Counted from the first letter of the stretch, positions 23,929-32,324 are shown. The stretch: DNA of 35,947 nucleotides from Pirellulales bacterium (GCA_035499655.1 DATJYL010000182.1:1-35947), one strand, 5' to 3'. The notes: generated from the sequence alone by a model not told the origin. Program-made: numbers and translations.

Positions 23929-26052
23929 ATGAAGGTGTGCTGTCCAAACTTAAAGTTTGAAATCCGGTTTGGGGTGGCTTTAATCTGCGCCGCTTTGTGC
24001 GGCCTGATGTGCGCTGCGCCGCTGCGCGCGGCGGATGATTTAGCGCTGCGCGAAGAAGCGGCCATGAAAGCGGCCGTCGACCGCGTGGCCCCCAGCGTGG
24101 TGCGAATTGAAACGTTGGGCGGGCTGGAAACCATCGGCAATTTGCTGGTGGGCACGGGTCCCACGTCGGGGCTGATTGTTTCGTCGGACGGGTACATCAT
24201 TTCCAGCGCGTTCAATTTCGTCCAACAGCCGGCGCAAATGTTGGTCGATTTGCCCGATGGCACTCGATTGCCGGCGAAAGTGGTGGCGCACGATCACAGC
24301 CGCATGCTCGTGCTCTTGAAAGTTTCCACCGACGGATTGGATCCGAAGAAGCAACTTCCCGTGCCCCTGGCTGCTCCAACCAGCGAAATGTCCGTGGGGC
24401 AATGGGCCATTGCCGTCGGACGAACTTTCGACGGCGATCAGCCGAACATGTCGGTGGGCATTATCAGCGCGTTGAACCGCGTGTGGGGCCGGGCGATTCA
24501 AACCGACGCCAAAATTTCGCCGGCCAATTACGGTGGGCCACTGGTCGATTTGCAGGGCCGGGTGCTGGGCGTGTTGGTGCCCATGTCGCCTCAGGAAACC
24601 AGCGAAGTGGCCGGCGTCGAGTGGTACGATTCGGGCATTGGCTTCGCCGTTCCGTTGGAGCAAATCAACCGGGTGTTGGACCGGTTGAAAAAGGGTGAGG
24701 ATTTGAATCCCGGACTGTTGGGCGTAAGCCTGCGGCCGGGCGACCCTTACGCCGATCCGCCGATGATCGCGGCCAGCCATCCGAAATCGCCGGCGGCTGC
24801 GGCGGGGTTCAAAGCCGGCGACCGCATTGCCGAAATCAACGGCGTGAAAGTGAACAGTGCCTCCGAATTGCATCACCAGTTGGGGCCCCTTTACGCCGGA
24901 GAAAAAATCAATGTGGTGGCGCTGCGCGGCGAGGAGCGGATCGAGCGCTCCGCCGAATTGGTCGCCAAGCTCCCCTTGTACATTCATCCGTTTTTGGGAA
25001 TTTTGCCGCTGCGTGAAATTCAACCCGATGAGCACGCCCAAGAAAGCGGCGCCGCGGATAAGGACAAACCCGGCGTGGCAAAGGCTACAACGGATAAGAA
25101 AAAGGACGGCAAAGACAAAGACGACGAGCCAATCGCTGGGAAACACCAGGACGGCGTGGTGGTGCGGCAAGTTTATGCGGACAGTCCGGCGGCCAAGGTG
25201 GGCATTTTGCCGGGCGATCGAATCGAATCTGTCAACGGAGAAACGCTAACAGATCGCTTGCAGTTGCAGGAACTTTTGTCGGCGTTGGAACCGCTGCAGG
25301 CGGTGCAGGTCGAGATCGAACGAGAAGGTAAAAAACAAAAGTTGGACGCAAAATTGGCCACGCTGCCGGAGACGGTTCCCGACAAGTTGGCGCCGGCGCA
25401 TGACGCCAATCCGCCGGCGGACAAAAACCCGCCAGCCACGGGAAAAATCGAAATTAAGATTCCCGAGGCCCCCAGCGGCGCCTTGGCGTACGTGCCATCC
25501 ACTTACAATTCGCATGTGCCGCACGGCCTGGTGGTATGGCTGCATCCGGCCGGCGGTTACAAAGCCGACGAGCTGATTGCCAAGTGGAAGCCGCTGTGCG
25601 AAGCCAACGATTTGATTCTGCTGGCTCCCAACAGCGCCGAATCGGCCCGCTGGCAACGCACGGAATTGGAATTTATTCGCAAAGCCATCGATGACGTGGT
25701 GCAAAAGTACAACATCGACCCCGCGCGGATTGTGGTGATGGGCGAAGAAGCAGGCGGCGGAATGGCCTATTTGCTGGCCGGACAAAATCGAGATTTGATT
25801 CGCGGCGTGGCCGCCATCAACGCCGCCATGCCCCCCGGCATGAGACCGCCAGAGAACGACCCCGTCCAGCGGCTGGCGGTTTTTACCACCACCACGAATA
25901 AGCCCTCGCCCGCACTGGCCGCAGGCATCAAGCGACTGCGCGAAGCCAAGCACCCGGTGACGGAGCTCGATTTAGGCGAGATCGCCCGTCCGCTCACCGC
26001 CGAAGAATTGGCGGAACTGGTTCGTTGGATCGATACCCTGGATCGTTCATAA
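23929..26052 (+). CDS. Pseudo-HtrA with two PDZ domains fused to an inactive alpha/beta-hydrolase-like domain
   Basis: 707 residues from ATG 23929, chosen for AGGA six bases upstream and a compact signal peptide ('FGVALICAALCGLMCAAPLRA'). In-frame ATGs at 23881 (4-base overlap with the previous stop) and 23923 are alternatives. All three protease positions are changed: His to Asn96 ('AFNFVQQ'), Asp to Met126 ('SRMLVLLKV'), Ser to Tyr201 ('SPANYGGPL'). Two PDZ domains lie near 250-345 and 405-480. From about 505 an esterase/PHB-depolymerase-like fold follows ('HGLVVWLHPAGGY', 'NSAESARW', 'DPARIVVMGEEAGGGMAYL'). Its nucleophile elbow reads G-E-E-A-G, so the Ser of GxSxG is Glu607. Both enzyme folds therefore look inactive. 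A binding or scaffold role in the envelope is likely. Confidence 0.85.
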   Translation: MKVCCPNLKFEIRFGVALICAALCGLMCAAPLRAADDLALREEAAMKAAVDRVAPSVVRIETLGGLETIGNLLVGTGPTSGLIVSSDGYIISSAFNFVQQPAQMLVDLPDGTRLPAKVVAHDHSRMLVLLKVSTDGLDPKKQLPVPLAAPTSEMSVGQWAIAVGRTFDGDQPNMSVGIISALNRVWGRAIQTDAKISPANYGGPLVDLQGRVLGVLVPMSPQETSEVAGVEWYDSGIGFAVPLEQINRVLDRLKKGEDLNPGLLGVSLRPGDPYADPPMIAASHPKSPAAAAGFKAGDRIAEINGVKVNSASELHHQLGPLYAGEKINVVALRGEERIERSAELVAKLPLYIHPFLGILPLREIQPDEHAQESGAADKDKPGVAKATTDKKKDGKDKDDEPIAGKHQDGVVVRQVYADSPAAKVGILPGDRIESVNGETLTDRLQLQELLSALEPLQAVQVEIEREGKKQKLDAKLATLPETVPDKLAPAHDANPPADKNPPATGKIEIKIPEAPSGALAYVPSTYNSHVPHGLVVWLHPAGGYKADELIAKWKPLCEANDLILLAPNSAESARWQRTELEFIRKAIDDVVQKYNIDPARIVVMGEEAGGGMAYLLAGQNRDLIRGVAAINAAMPPGMRPPENDPVQRLAVFTTTTNKPSPALAAGIKRLREAKHPVTELDLGEIARPLTAEELAELVRWIDTLDRS

Positions 26053-26055
26053 AGC

Positions 26056-26072
26056 CGCGACCGCCGGTCGCG
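26056..26072. terminator. GC-rich hairpin just after the third HtrA gene
   Basis: CGCGACC-GCC-GGTCGCG is a perfect 7-bp stem with a 3-base loop, three bases after the TAA. It marks the end of the long array and may terminate or stabilise its mRNA. No T-run follows, so an intrinsic terminator is uncertain and a dispersed hairpin is an alternative. Confidence 0.4.
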
Positions 26073-26115
26073 ATGAAACCAACTGTAAATTCCATCGATC
26101 AGTGGCTTATCTCAA

Positions 26116-26619
26116 ATGGAAGTTTCGCTAGCTTTGGCCGGTTTGAAATCGAGCGACCCCGCCGCCCGGGCCGCGGCCGCTGAAGAATTAGCGCACCTGG
26201 AAGATGCCGCCCAGCCTGCGGCAGTGGCCCTGGTTGGGGCGACTGCCGATCAAGATGAATCCGTTCGCCAATGGGCCACGGCGGCGCTGGAATCGCTCGG
26301 GCCGCCGGCTGTGGGTGATGTGGCAGAGTTAGCCAAGCTGTTATTGGACAAACGGCTAGATGTTGCCTATTGGGCCACCACGCTGTTGGGGCGCTTAGAA
26401 TCGGACGCAGCCGCTGCGGTGCCGCAGTTGACCGGTGCATTGCAATCGCATCCGGAGACGGCTGTGCGGGAACGCGCCGCCTGGGCACTGGGGCAAATTG
26501 GACCCGCGGCTGCGGCCGCAGTGCCGGCGCTAAATGCCGCCGTCGGCGACGGTCCGCGCTTGTCGCGCTTGGCTAAAGAATCAATCCAGCAAATTTCAGC
26601 CGCAAATGAACGCAAATAG
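26116..26619 (+). CDS. Small HEAT-repeat protein
   Basis: 167 residues from ATG 26116. About four HEAT helical hairpins are visible, with recurrent 'VRxxAxxALxxLG' signatures, for example 'VRQWATAALESLGPPA' and 'VRERAAWALGQIGPAA'. It has no signal peptide or membrane helix, so it is probably cytosolic. HEAT repeats bind proteins; no partner can be named. The last seven codons and the stop are formed by an inverted repeat (26598-26661), which suggests that the original 3' end was replaced or extended by repeat DNA. It is separated from the HtrA array by a hairpin. Confidence 0.8.
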   Translation: MEVSLALAGLKSSDPAARAAAAEELAHLEDAAQPAAVALVGATADQDESVRQWATAALESLGPPAVGDVAELAKLLLDKRLDVAYWATTLLGRLESDAAAAVPQLTGALQSHPETAVRERAAWALGQIGPAAAAAVPALNAAVGDGPRLSRLAKESIQQISAANERK

Positions 26620-26661
26620 GAAAAAACAATAATTTGCGTTCATTCGCGTTCATTTGCGGCT
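26598..26661. repeat. 20-bp inverted repeat spanning the stop codon of the HEAT gene
   Basis: The left arm at 26598-26617 (AGCCGCAAATGAACGCAAAT) pairs with the right arm at 26642-26661 at 19 of 20 positions. The spacer contains a second partial copy of the right arm (TTTGCGTTCATT). The left arm overlaps the stop codon at 26617-26619. It looks like a dispersed repeat that also could act as a 3' hairpin for the HEAT mRNA. Confidence 0.7.
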
Positions 26662-26702
26662 CATGCAAAATTGTCCTCTGCGACCCGAGGTAAGCTGCGG
26701 GA

Positions 26703-27269
26703 ATGTTGGTTTCCAATCGTGTTGCCTTCAAAGAATGGGCAGTGGTGTGTGCGGCGCTCGGATCAGGCCGGCAAACCATCATTTTGCGCAAGGGGGGCCT
26801 TGACGAAGGGCGGGAAGAATTTCGCGTAAAGTACGGAGAATTCTGGTTGTTGCCCACGCGGTTTCACGAAGATTTATCGCAGTTGACGCCCGATGCCAAA
26901 CCGGTGTGGCAGGAAGTTCAGAATAAACTCCCGTCGCCAGGAAAGTTTCTCGTCGATTTGTACGCCGTCGTGGAAGAAGTTTTTCAACTTACTAATTTGT
27001 CCACGATTGAGCGGCTCGCTGGCGAGCACATCCTTTCGACCGAAACCATCCAGCAGCGATTCCATTACCGTCACCCGGGGTTGTTCGTGCTGGCTGTTCG
27101 TATTTACCGTGTGCCGACGCCGCACGAAGTGTCCGACAGCCCCTACATCGCCGGGTGCAAAAGTTGGGTGGAATTAGCCGAATCGCTTTCGACCGCCGGG
27201 GCCACGCCTGTGCTGGACGATGCGGTGTTTGCCCAGCGTTTGCAGCAGATCCAACGGCTGGCGATTTGA
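26703..27269 (+). CDS. DUF1802 family protein
   Basis: 188 residues from ATG 26703. The N-terminal 'AFKEWAVVCAALGSGRQTIILRKGG' pattern, followed by 'EFWLLPTRFHE', is typical of DUF1802, a small family of unknown function in cyanobacteria and planctomycetes. No signal peptide or membrane helix is present. The length is normal. There is no clear ribosome-binding site. Neighbours (HEAT protein and cyclophilin) do not point to a specific role. Confidence 0.85.
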   Translation: MLVSNRVAFKEWAVVCAALGSGRQTIILRKGGLDEGREEFRVKYGEFWLLPTRFHEDLSQLTPDAKPVWQEVQNKLPSPGKFLVDLYAVVEEVFQLTNLSTIERLAGEHILSTETIQQRFHYRHPGLFVLAVRIYRVPTPHEVSDSPYIAGCKSWVELAESLSTAGATPVLDDAVFAQRLQQIQRLAI

Positions 27270-27361
27270 ATCGCCGAGAAATGGCTCGTTGTCTGTCCCC
27301 GCCACATCTGGTAACTTGGCTCACGGCTTGATTACGGCAATTCACTCGCAGGGGAATACGC

Positions 27362-27901
27362 ATGTCCAAAAATCGCAAGGCGGAAGTCGAGGCGGCGCAG
27401 AAAACGCTCGACCTGAAAAATAAAAAATATCAGCTCGAACTCGACTCCACGGCGGGAAAAATTGTGCTCGATTTATGGTCCGATGTCGCCCCAGGGCACG
27501 TGGCCAACATTTTGGGTCTGGCCAAAATCGGCTATTACGATGGGCTGATTTTTCATCGCATCATCAAGGGCTTCATGATTCAAGGCGGCTGCCCGGAAGG
27601 CACGGGCACAGGCGGACCAGGCTACACCATCAAGGCGGAGTTCAATAAAATGAGGCACGAGCCGGGCGTGCTTTCCGCGGCCCGAACCAACGACCCCAAC
27701 TCCGCCGGCTCGCAGTTTTTTATCTGCTTGGGGGCGCATTCGCATTTGGACGGCCAATACACGGCGTTTGGCAAAACCGCCGACGCGGAAAGCCTCAGCG
27801 TAGTAAAAGCCGTCGGCGAGGTGCCCACCGATCGCAACGATCGCCCGCAAAAACCGGTGACCATCAAATCCGCCCGAGTGCTGGAAGCGGCCAAAAGCTA
27901 G
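27362..27901 (+). CDS. Cyclophilin-type peptidyl-prolyl cis-trans isomerase
   Basis: 179 residues from ATG 27362, with AGGGG at 27350-27354 as ribosome-binding site. The cyclophilin core is complete: 'FHRIIKGFMIQGG' at about 63-75 with the catalytic Arg, 'NSAGSQFFICLG', and 'LDGQYTAFGK'. A short Lys/Glu-rich leader without a hydrophobic core precedes it, so the enzyme is expected in the cytosol. It catalyses proline cis-trans isomerisation during protein folding (EC 5.2.1.8). It stands 92 bases after the DUF1802 gene and 43 before the next gene, so cotranscription is possible. Confidence 0.95.
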   Translation: MSKNRKAEVEAAQKTLDLKNKKYQLELDSTAGKIVLDLWSDVAPGHVANILGLAKIGYYDGLIFHRIIKGFMIQGGCPEGTGTGGPGYTIKAEFNKMRHEPGVLSAARTNDPNSAGSQFFICLGAHSHLDGQYTAFGKTADAESLSVVKAVGEVPTDRNDRPQKPVTIKSARVLEAAKS

Positions 27902-27944
27902 TGGCGGACGGCAGCGTCCAACTACAATAAAGGAAGCGGCGCGA

Positions 27945-30251
27945 GTGCTAAGGGTGGCAAAACGCCCCCCCATGATTTGTTCAACCCAGGTTTTCCAGCG
28001 CATGGCGCGTTTGATGGTGCGATTGTCTTTTCTCTTCGCGTGTTCGCTGCTTTTCAGCTTTTGGCTGTCATTGGGCGCTACGTCTGCATGGGCCGACGGT
28101 TCTGCGGACAATTCGGGGCTGCTCCCGGAAGTCACAAGCATTCAGGTTGGATTCGGAAACCACTATAAGCTCGGTTGCTGGACGCCGGTGCAAGTGACTC
28201 TAAGTGGAGCCAGCGGCGATTCAGGCGCGACGGGCCGCATTGACGTTCAAACCGCCGACTGCGACGGAGTGCCCGCCTGGTTCACCGGGCCACGTGTCAA
28301 TTGGACGGCGGGGCAAACAGCGACCGCTTATGCCCGCATAGGCCGTGCCAACCAGCCGATTCGCGTGCGGCTGACCCCACTGGACGAGCAGGGTGAACAT
28401 CCAGCGAAGATGTTGCCAGAGGTGGCCGACGGCGTTGTGCCGGAAGCCTTGCCGGCCACGAACGAATTGATTGTGGAAGTAGGGGCCTCGATCGGTTTGC
28501 CGGAAACATTTCAACGTTTGAATCAAAACGATCCGGAGCGGACAGCGGTTGTCACCATTGACCAGCGGCAGGCCTTGCCTGAGCAGTGGTATGGTTACGA
28601 TGGCGTTGACATGCTGGTGATAGCCGGAGCGCCTGCGGTTGATAAATCGCTGTTAGATGCCGCGGCCTTGGACGCCTTGGAAAAGTGGGTGCGCCAAGGC
28701 GGCAAGCTGCTGGTGAGTTGCGGCGAGGGGGCCCAAGGCGTGCTGGGCCAGGGTGCGCCGTTGCAGCGGTTCGCTCCGGGCGAGTTGGCGGGCGTCATCA
28801 ATTTGCCGGCGGCACGTTTCGGTCCACTTGAAAACTATGCCGCGGCGGAGCAGCGGCTGGAAGGCGCTTCGATCCGTGTTTCACAATGGAGGAACATCCG
28901 TCCGGGTAGCCGCATCGAATTATCCGGCGGAACTCGGTCCGAAGATTTGCCGCTGGTCATACGTTGGCCCCTGGGATTTGGGGAAGTGATTTTCGTAAGC
29001 TTGGATTTGCACCAGCCGCCATTTACCGACTGGCCCAGCCGTGGAAAGTTTTTGGAACGGTTGCTGGGCCGGAGCACATTTCCAGGGAATCAAACGGGCC
29101 AGACGCATGCCATCAACCAAGGCAAGCAGTTGGGGTATGTCGATCTGAGCGGGCAACTGCGCGGGGCACTCGATCAATTTGCAGGCGTGCAGTTAGTTCC
29201 CTTTTGGGCCGTGGCGATGTTGGCGCTGGCGTACGTTGGGTTTTTATTTCCGATGAATTATTTAATCGTCAACCGTTGGCTGCGGCGGCAATCGCTGGCC
29301 TGGATTGTGTTCCCGACCACGGTGATCGTGTTTTGCCTGGGGGCCTACACGTTGGCAAACTACGCCAAGAGCAACGTGCGGCATGTCAATCAAGTGGATT
29401 TGCTGGACGTCGATCTGGCCAGCGGCAGCACGCGCGGAACCACCTGGTTTAACGTGTTCAGCCCTGAGAATGCTGTTTACGATTTGCGCGTCCAGCCGGC
29501 GTGGAACCAAGCCAATGCCGACGCCGATGCAACCCAAAATGCTTCTGAAAAAGAGGGCGCTACTCCGGCGCTGCTGAGTTGGTTTGGCCTGGCAGGCACG
29601 GGTTTGGGAGGCATGAACTCGGCGACAGTCAATCCGCCGCTGTTCGACGAGCCTTACACCATTGATGTGTCGGCCGGCACAATTTCTAAAGCGCCCTTGG
29701 CCGCGTGGTCCAGCAAAAGTTTTGTGGCTCGTTGGGAAGCCGCAGGCGGCCAGCTCGAGGCGTCGCTAACCGCCGCGCCCGATCACCGGCTCCGGGGCAC
29801 GGTGGTGCATCATCTGCCGGCGGAATTGCGCGATGGTGTGTTGCTGTTCGATCGCTGGGCCTATCCGTTGGGGACGCTGACGCCGGGAAAATCGGTGGCG
29901 CTGGAATCACTGGAACCGCAAACCATGGACACCTATCTCACCAAGCGCCGCACGGTTGATGCTCGCGAAGAAGTGCCAACTTACGATCGCACCAGCTTCG
30001 ACGTGCCGCGCATCATCGAAGTCATGATGTTTCACGAGGCGGCCGGCGGAGCCAATTACACCGGTTTGCTGCATCGTTATCAGCGATTTGTGGACCTGAC
30101 AAATCAACTAAAATTTGGCCGGGCGATTTTGGTGGGCCGCGGCCCCGACGGCGCCGTGGTGCAAATCGATGGCCAGCCCGTGGCCGACGACGCAGCGAAC
30201 CGCCACACCAGCATGTATCGTTTTGTATTGCCCGTGAAATCGCCCGATTGA
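27945..30251 (+). CDS. Large membrane protein with GATase-like region, next to an ABC ATPase
   Basis: 768 residues from GTG 27945, supported by AAGGAAG at 27930-27936; ATG 27972 is an alternative. A signal peptide or anchor ('LSFLFACSLLFSFWLSLGATSAWA') is followed by an extracytoplasmic beta-rich part. A segment near 220-265 ('GVDMLVIAGAP', 'LEKWVRQGGKLLVSCGEG') resembles the class I glutamine-amidotransferase fold without a clear catalytic Cys triad. Two transmembrane helices lie at about 418-443 and 452-475. A C-terminal ~290-residue extracytoplasmic region follows. With so few membrane helices it is not a typical permease, yet it stands 27 bases before an ABC ATPase gene. Its function is unknown; an accessory subunit of an ABC system is my guess. 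Confidence 0.75.
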   Translation: MLRVAKRPPMICSTQVFQRMARLMVRLSFLFACSLLFSFWLSLGATSAWADGSADNSGLLPEVTSIQVGFGNHYKLGCWTPVQVTLSGASGDSGATGRIDVQTADCDGVPAWFTGPRVNWTAGQTATAYARIGRANQPIRVRLTPLDEQGEHPAKMLPEVADGVVPEALPATNELIVEVGASIGLPETFQRLNQNDPERTAVVTIDQRQALPEQWYGYDGVDMLVIAGAPAVDKSLLDAAALDALEKWVRQGGKLLVSCGEGAQGVLGQGAPLQRFAPGELAGVINLPAARFGPLENYAAAEQRLEGASIRVSQWRNIRPGSRIELSGGTRSEDLPLVIRWPLGFGEVIFVSLDLHQPPFTDWPSRGKFLERLLGRSTFPGNQTGQTHAINQGKQLGYVDLSGQLRGALDQFAGVQLVPFWAVAMLALAYVGFLFPMNYLIVNRWLRRQSLAWIVFPTTVIVFCLGAYTLANYAKSNVRHVNQVDLLDVDLASGSTRGTTWFNVFSPENAVYDLRVQPAWNQANADADATQNASEKEGATPALLSWFGLAGTGLGGMNSATVNPPLFDEPYTIDVSAGTISKAPLAAWSSKSFVARWEAAGGQLEASLTAAPDHRLRGTVVHHLPAELRDGVLLFDRWAYPLGTLTPGKSVALESLEPQTMDTYLTKRRTVDAREEVPTYDRTSFDVPRIIEVMMFHEAAGGANYTGLLHRYQRFVDLTNQLKFGRAILVGRGPDGAVVQIDGQPVADDAANRHTSMYRFVLPVKSPD

Positions 30252-30278
30252 ATAAGCCCAACGATTAAAGGCGGCGAC

Positions 30279-31223
30279 GTGATAGAAACCCGTGATTTAA
30301 CGAAAAAATACGGCGAGCTGTTCGCCGTGAAATCTCTGTCGATCAAGCTCGACAAGGGAGATGTGTTCGGCTTCATCGGCCCCAACGGCGCGGGCAAAAC
30401 CACCACCATGCGGATGCTGGCCACGCTGCTGAACCCCACGTGGGGCGAAGCCTACGTGTGCGGCAACTCGATTTACACCAAGCCCAAGGAAATCCGGCGG
30501 CTGATCGGCTTCATGCCCGACTTTTTCGGCGTGTACGACGACATGAAGGTCATCGAGTACCTGGAATTCTTCGCCGCCGCCTACCGCATCAACGGTCAGA
30601 AGCGCCGCAAAGTGTGCGACGATGCTTTGGAATTGGTCGGCCTCAGTTACAAGCGCGATGCCCTGGCGACAAGTCTTTCGCGCGGCATGAATCAACGCTT
30701 GGGCTTGGCTCGGGTGCTGCTGCACGATCCGCAAGTGCTGCTACTGGACGAGCCGGCCAGCGGATTGGACCCTCGCGTGCGGATTGAAATTCGCCGCGTG
30801 ATTAAGCAGTTGGGCGAGATGGGCAAAACCGTGATGGTTTCCAGCCACATTTTGCCGGAACTGGCCGATATGTGCAACAAAATCGGCATCATCGAGCGCG
30901 GCGAACTCTTGTGGAACGAAGATGTCAACGAGCTCATCAAAAAAGTCCGCCGCCAAATCGTGCTGCGCATCCGTGTGGAAGGGCCGCAAGAAGCCGCTGC
31001 GAAGCTGATCGAGCAGCACAACGCCGTTGACCGAGTGGAACTTGCACCCGGCGAACAGCCGGGACACCGCGACATAGTGATCACGTTGAAAGAAGGCCTG
31101 CAAGACTACAGCGACCTGGCCACGCAGCTTGTTTCGCACGGCCACAAGCTGACCCTGTTCAAAGAAGACGAACTGAATCTGGAAGGCGCCTTCATGGCGC
31201 TGACCAAGGGCATTACGGCGTAA
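30279..31223 (+). CDS. ABC transporter ATP-binding protein
   Basis: 314 residues from GTG 30279, with AAAGG seven bases upstream. Walker A 'GPNGAGKTT' lies at about 34-42, the signature variant 'LSRGMNQRL' near 133, Walker B 'VLLLDEP' near 153, and a D-loop 'SGLDP' just after. A C-terminal extension of about 90 residues follows the nucleotide-binding domain, as in CcmA/DrrA-type ABC-2 exporters. It is cytosolic and membrane-associated. No ABC-2 permease gene is visible on either side. The only neighbour in the same direction is the two-helix membrane protein upstream, so the transport partner is unresolved. Confidence 0.93.
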   Translation: MIETRDLTKKYGELFAVKSLSIKLDKGDVFGFIGPNGAGKTTTMRMLATLLNPTWGEAYVCGNSIYTKPKEIRRLIGFMPDFFGVYDDMKVIEYLEFFAAAYRINGQKRRKVCDDALELVGLSYKRDALATSLSRGMNQRLGLARVLLHDPQVLLLDEPASGLDPRVRIEIRRVIKQLGEMGKTVMVSSHILPELADMCNKIGIIERGELLWNEDVNELIKKVRRQIVLRIRVEGPQEAAAKLIEQHNAVDRVELAPGEQPGHRDIVITLKEGLQDYSDLATQLVSHGHKLTLFKEDELNLEGAFMALTKGITA

Positions 31224-31237
31224 TCAGCGTGAAGATT

Positions 31238-31258
31238 GCCGGCATTTCAATAGCCGGC
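31238..31258. terminator. Possible shared hairpin between convergent genes
   Basis: GCCGGC at 31238-31243 and 31253-31258 can pair around a 9-base loop, extending by two to three bases with one mismatch. It lies in the 23-base gap between the converging ABC and aldolase genes and covers the aldolase stop. It could serve both transcripts, but no T-run is present. Confidence 0.3.
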
Positions 31259-32044
31259 GATGTTCGCTTTGCCCGACTCTGACTTCAGCGTTTTCAAAAA
31301 CTCTTCGGCTTTGGCAGTCATCATTCGCAGTTCGCTGGCCACGGCCAGGAACTGCATGCCTTGAGCGGCGCGTTTCTGGGCAATCTCAGCAGACATGACG
31401 TGCATGCCAGTGGGCGTGCCTGTTTTTTTGCCGACAGCGATGATTTGCGCCAGGGCCGCTTCGAACTCGGCATCGCTCGCATCGGAGCCATTGGGTTTAC
31501 GCATGTTGGCTCGCAGATCGACGGGGCCGACAAAAATAGCATCCACGCCCGGCAGACTGTAAATTGCCTCGGCATTGGCAATGCCCTGCGGGCTTTCAGT
31601 TTGCAGCACGACCAGAATTTCGTCGTTGGCACGCTGAAAATATTCGGCGGTGGTGCCGCCGAAATTCAGCGCGTGCAGGCCCCCGCCCAAGCTGCGGTTG
31701 CCGATGGGCGGATATTTTGTGGCGGCGATGACTTCTCGGGCTTGCTCCACGGTGTTGATCATCGGGACGACGATGCCCCAGGCCCCGGCGTCAAGCGCCC
31801 GTTTGATGAGAAAATGATTTCCTTCCGGCACGCGCGCCAGGGGCACGCAGCCGGCATCGGCAATGGCACCGAAGATGGCGGCGGCCTGCGACCAATCGAT
31901 GGGTTGATGTTCCATGTCCAGCGTGAGCCATTCCCAGCCCAGCCGGGCCATGACCCGCGCGGCATACAAATCCCCCAGGCTAAGCCACGTGCCGAACGAG
32001 GGCTGGCCGGCTTTCAATTTTTTTTTGACGGGATTAGTTTTCAT
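31247..32044 (-). CDS. HpcH/HpaI-type aldolase (2-keto-3-deoxy sugar acid aldolase-like)
   Basis: 265 residues from the ATG at 32044; codons further upstream ('[11 protein letters not shown]') do not fit the family. The TIM-barrel signature residues are present: His46 in 'DMEHQP', Arg71 in 'LARVPEG', the metal-binding Glu in 'LQTESPQG' near 146, and Asp in '[11 protein letters not shown]' near 172. Family members such as HpaI and RhmA cleave 4-hydroxy-2-oxo acids to pyruvate and an aldehyde using a divalent metal. The actual substrate cannot be told. It is the only minus-strand gene and converges on the ABC ATPase gene. It is expected in the cytosol. Confidence 0.92.
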   Translation of the reverse strand: MKTNPVKKKLKAGQPSFGTWLSLGDLYAARVMARLGWEWLTLDMEHQPIDWSQAAAIFGAIADAGCVPLARVPEGNHFLIKRALDAGAWGIVVPMINTVEQAREVIAATKYPPIGNRSLGGGLHALNFGGTTAEYFQRANDEILVVLQTESPQGIANAEAIYSLPGVDAIFVGPVDLRANMRKPNGSDASDAEFEAALAQIIAVGKKTGTPTGMHVMSAEIAQKRAAQGMQFLAVASELRMMTAKAEEFLKTLKSESGKANIAGY

Positions 32045-32324
32045 AGGGCAGGGGGGCCAAGAGTCTGGAAGGAAAATCGTGCACTGATAAAAGAATTCCA
32101 ACCGCTTGCGGCTTAGCAGGCTTGTCGTTCGGCCTATATCAACGCTCTACGCTAACCGTTTCAGTAATAATTCGCTAGCAATCGTGCAAATAATTCCGAT
32201 TCTGCCGAATTCTCGTCTGCACCAAGAGGGGCGCTTTGCCGTAGAATAGTTCGGCCGGGATGGTCTCGGCGAGGCGCCCGCTATTGCAAAATAATCAAGA
32301 CTTTTCGACAAGGATATTTGGATC
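32045..32324. other. Divergent intergenic region between the aldolase and FKBP genes
   Basis: The 280 bases should hold two divergent promoters. A TAGAAT hexamer at 32242-32247 could be a -10 box for the FKBP gene, but no good -35 is seen. The word CGCTTGCGGCTTAGCA (from about 32103) nearly repeats a word inside the second HtrA gene. An AAGGA at 32310-32314 serves the FKBP start. No small gene or riboswitch is visible. Confidence 0.4.

Noticed and set aside
24040-25170. Minus-strand open frame of 376 codons opposite the third HtrA gene
   Set aside because: It lies wholly inside the pseudo-HtrA gene, and its translation is a His/Gln/Arg-rich shadow without family features.
22802-26052. Calling the second and third HtrA genes pseudogenes
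   Set aside because: Both frames are full length, keep signal peptides and PDZ domains, and overlap or closely follow their neighbours. Loss of catalytic residues alone fits maintained pseudoenzymes better than decay.
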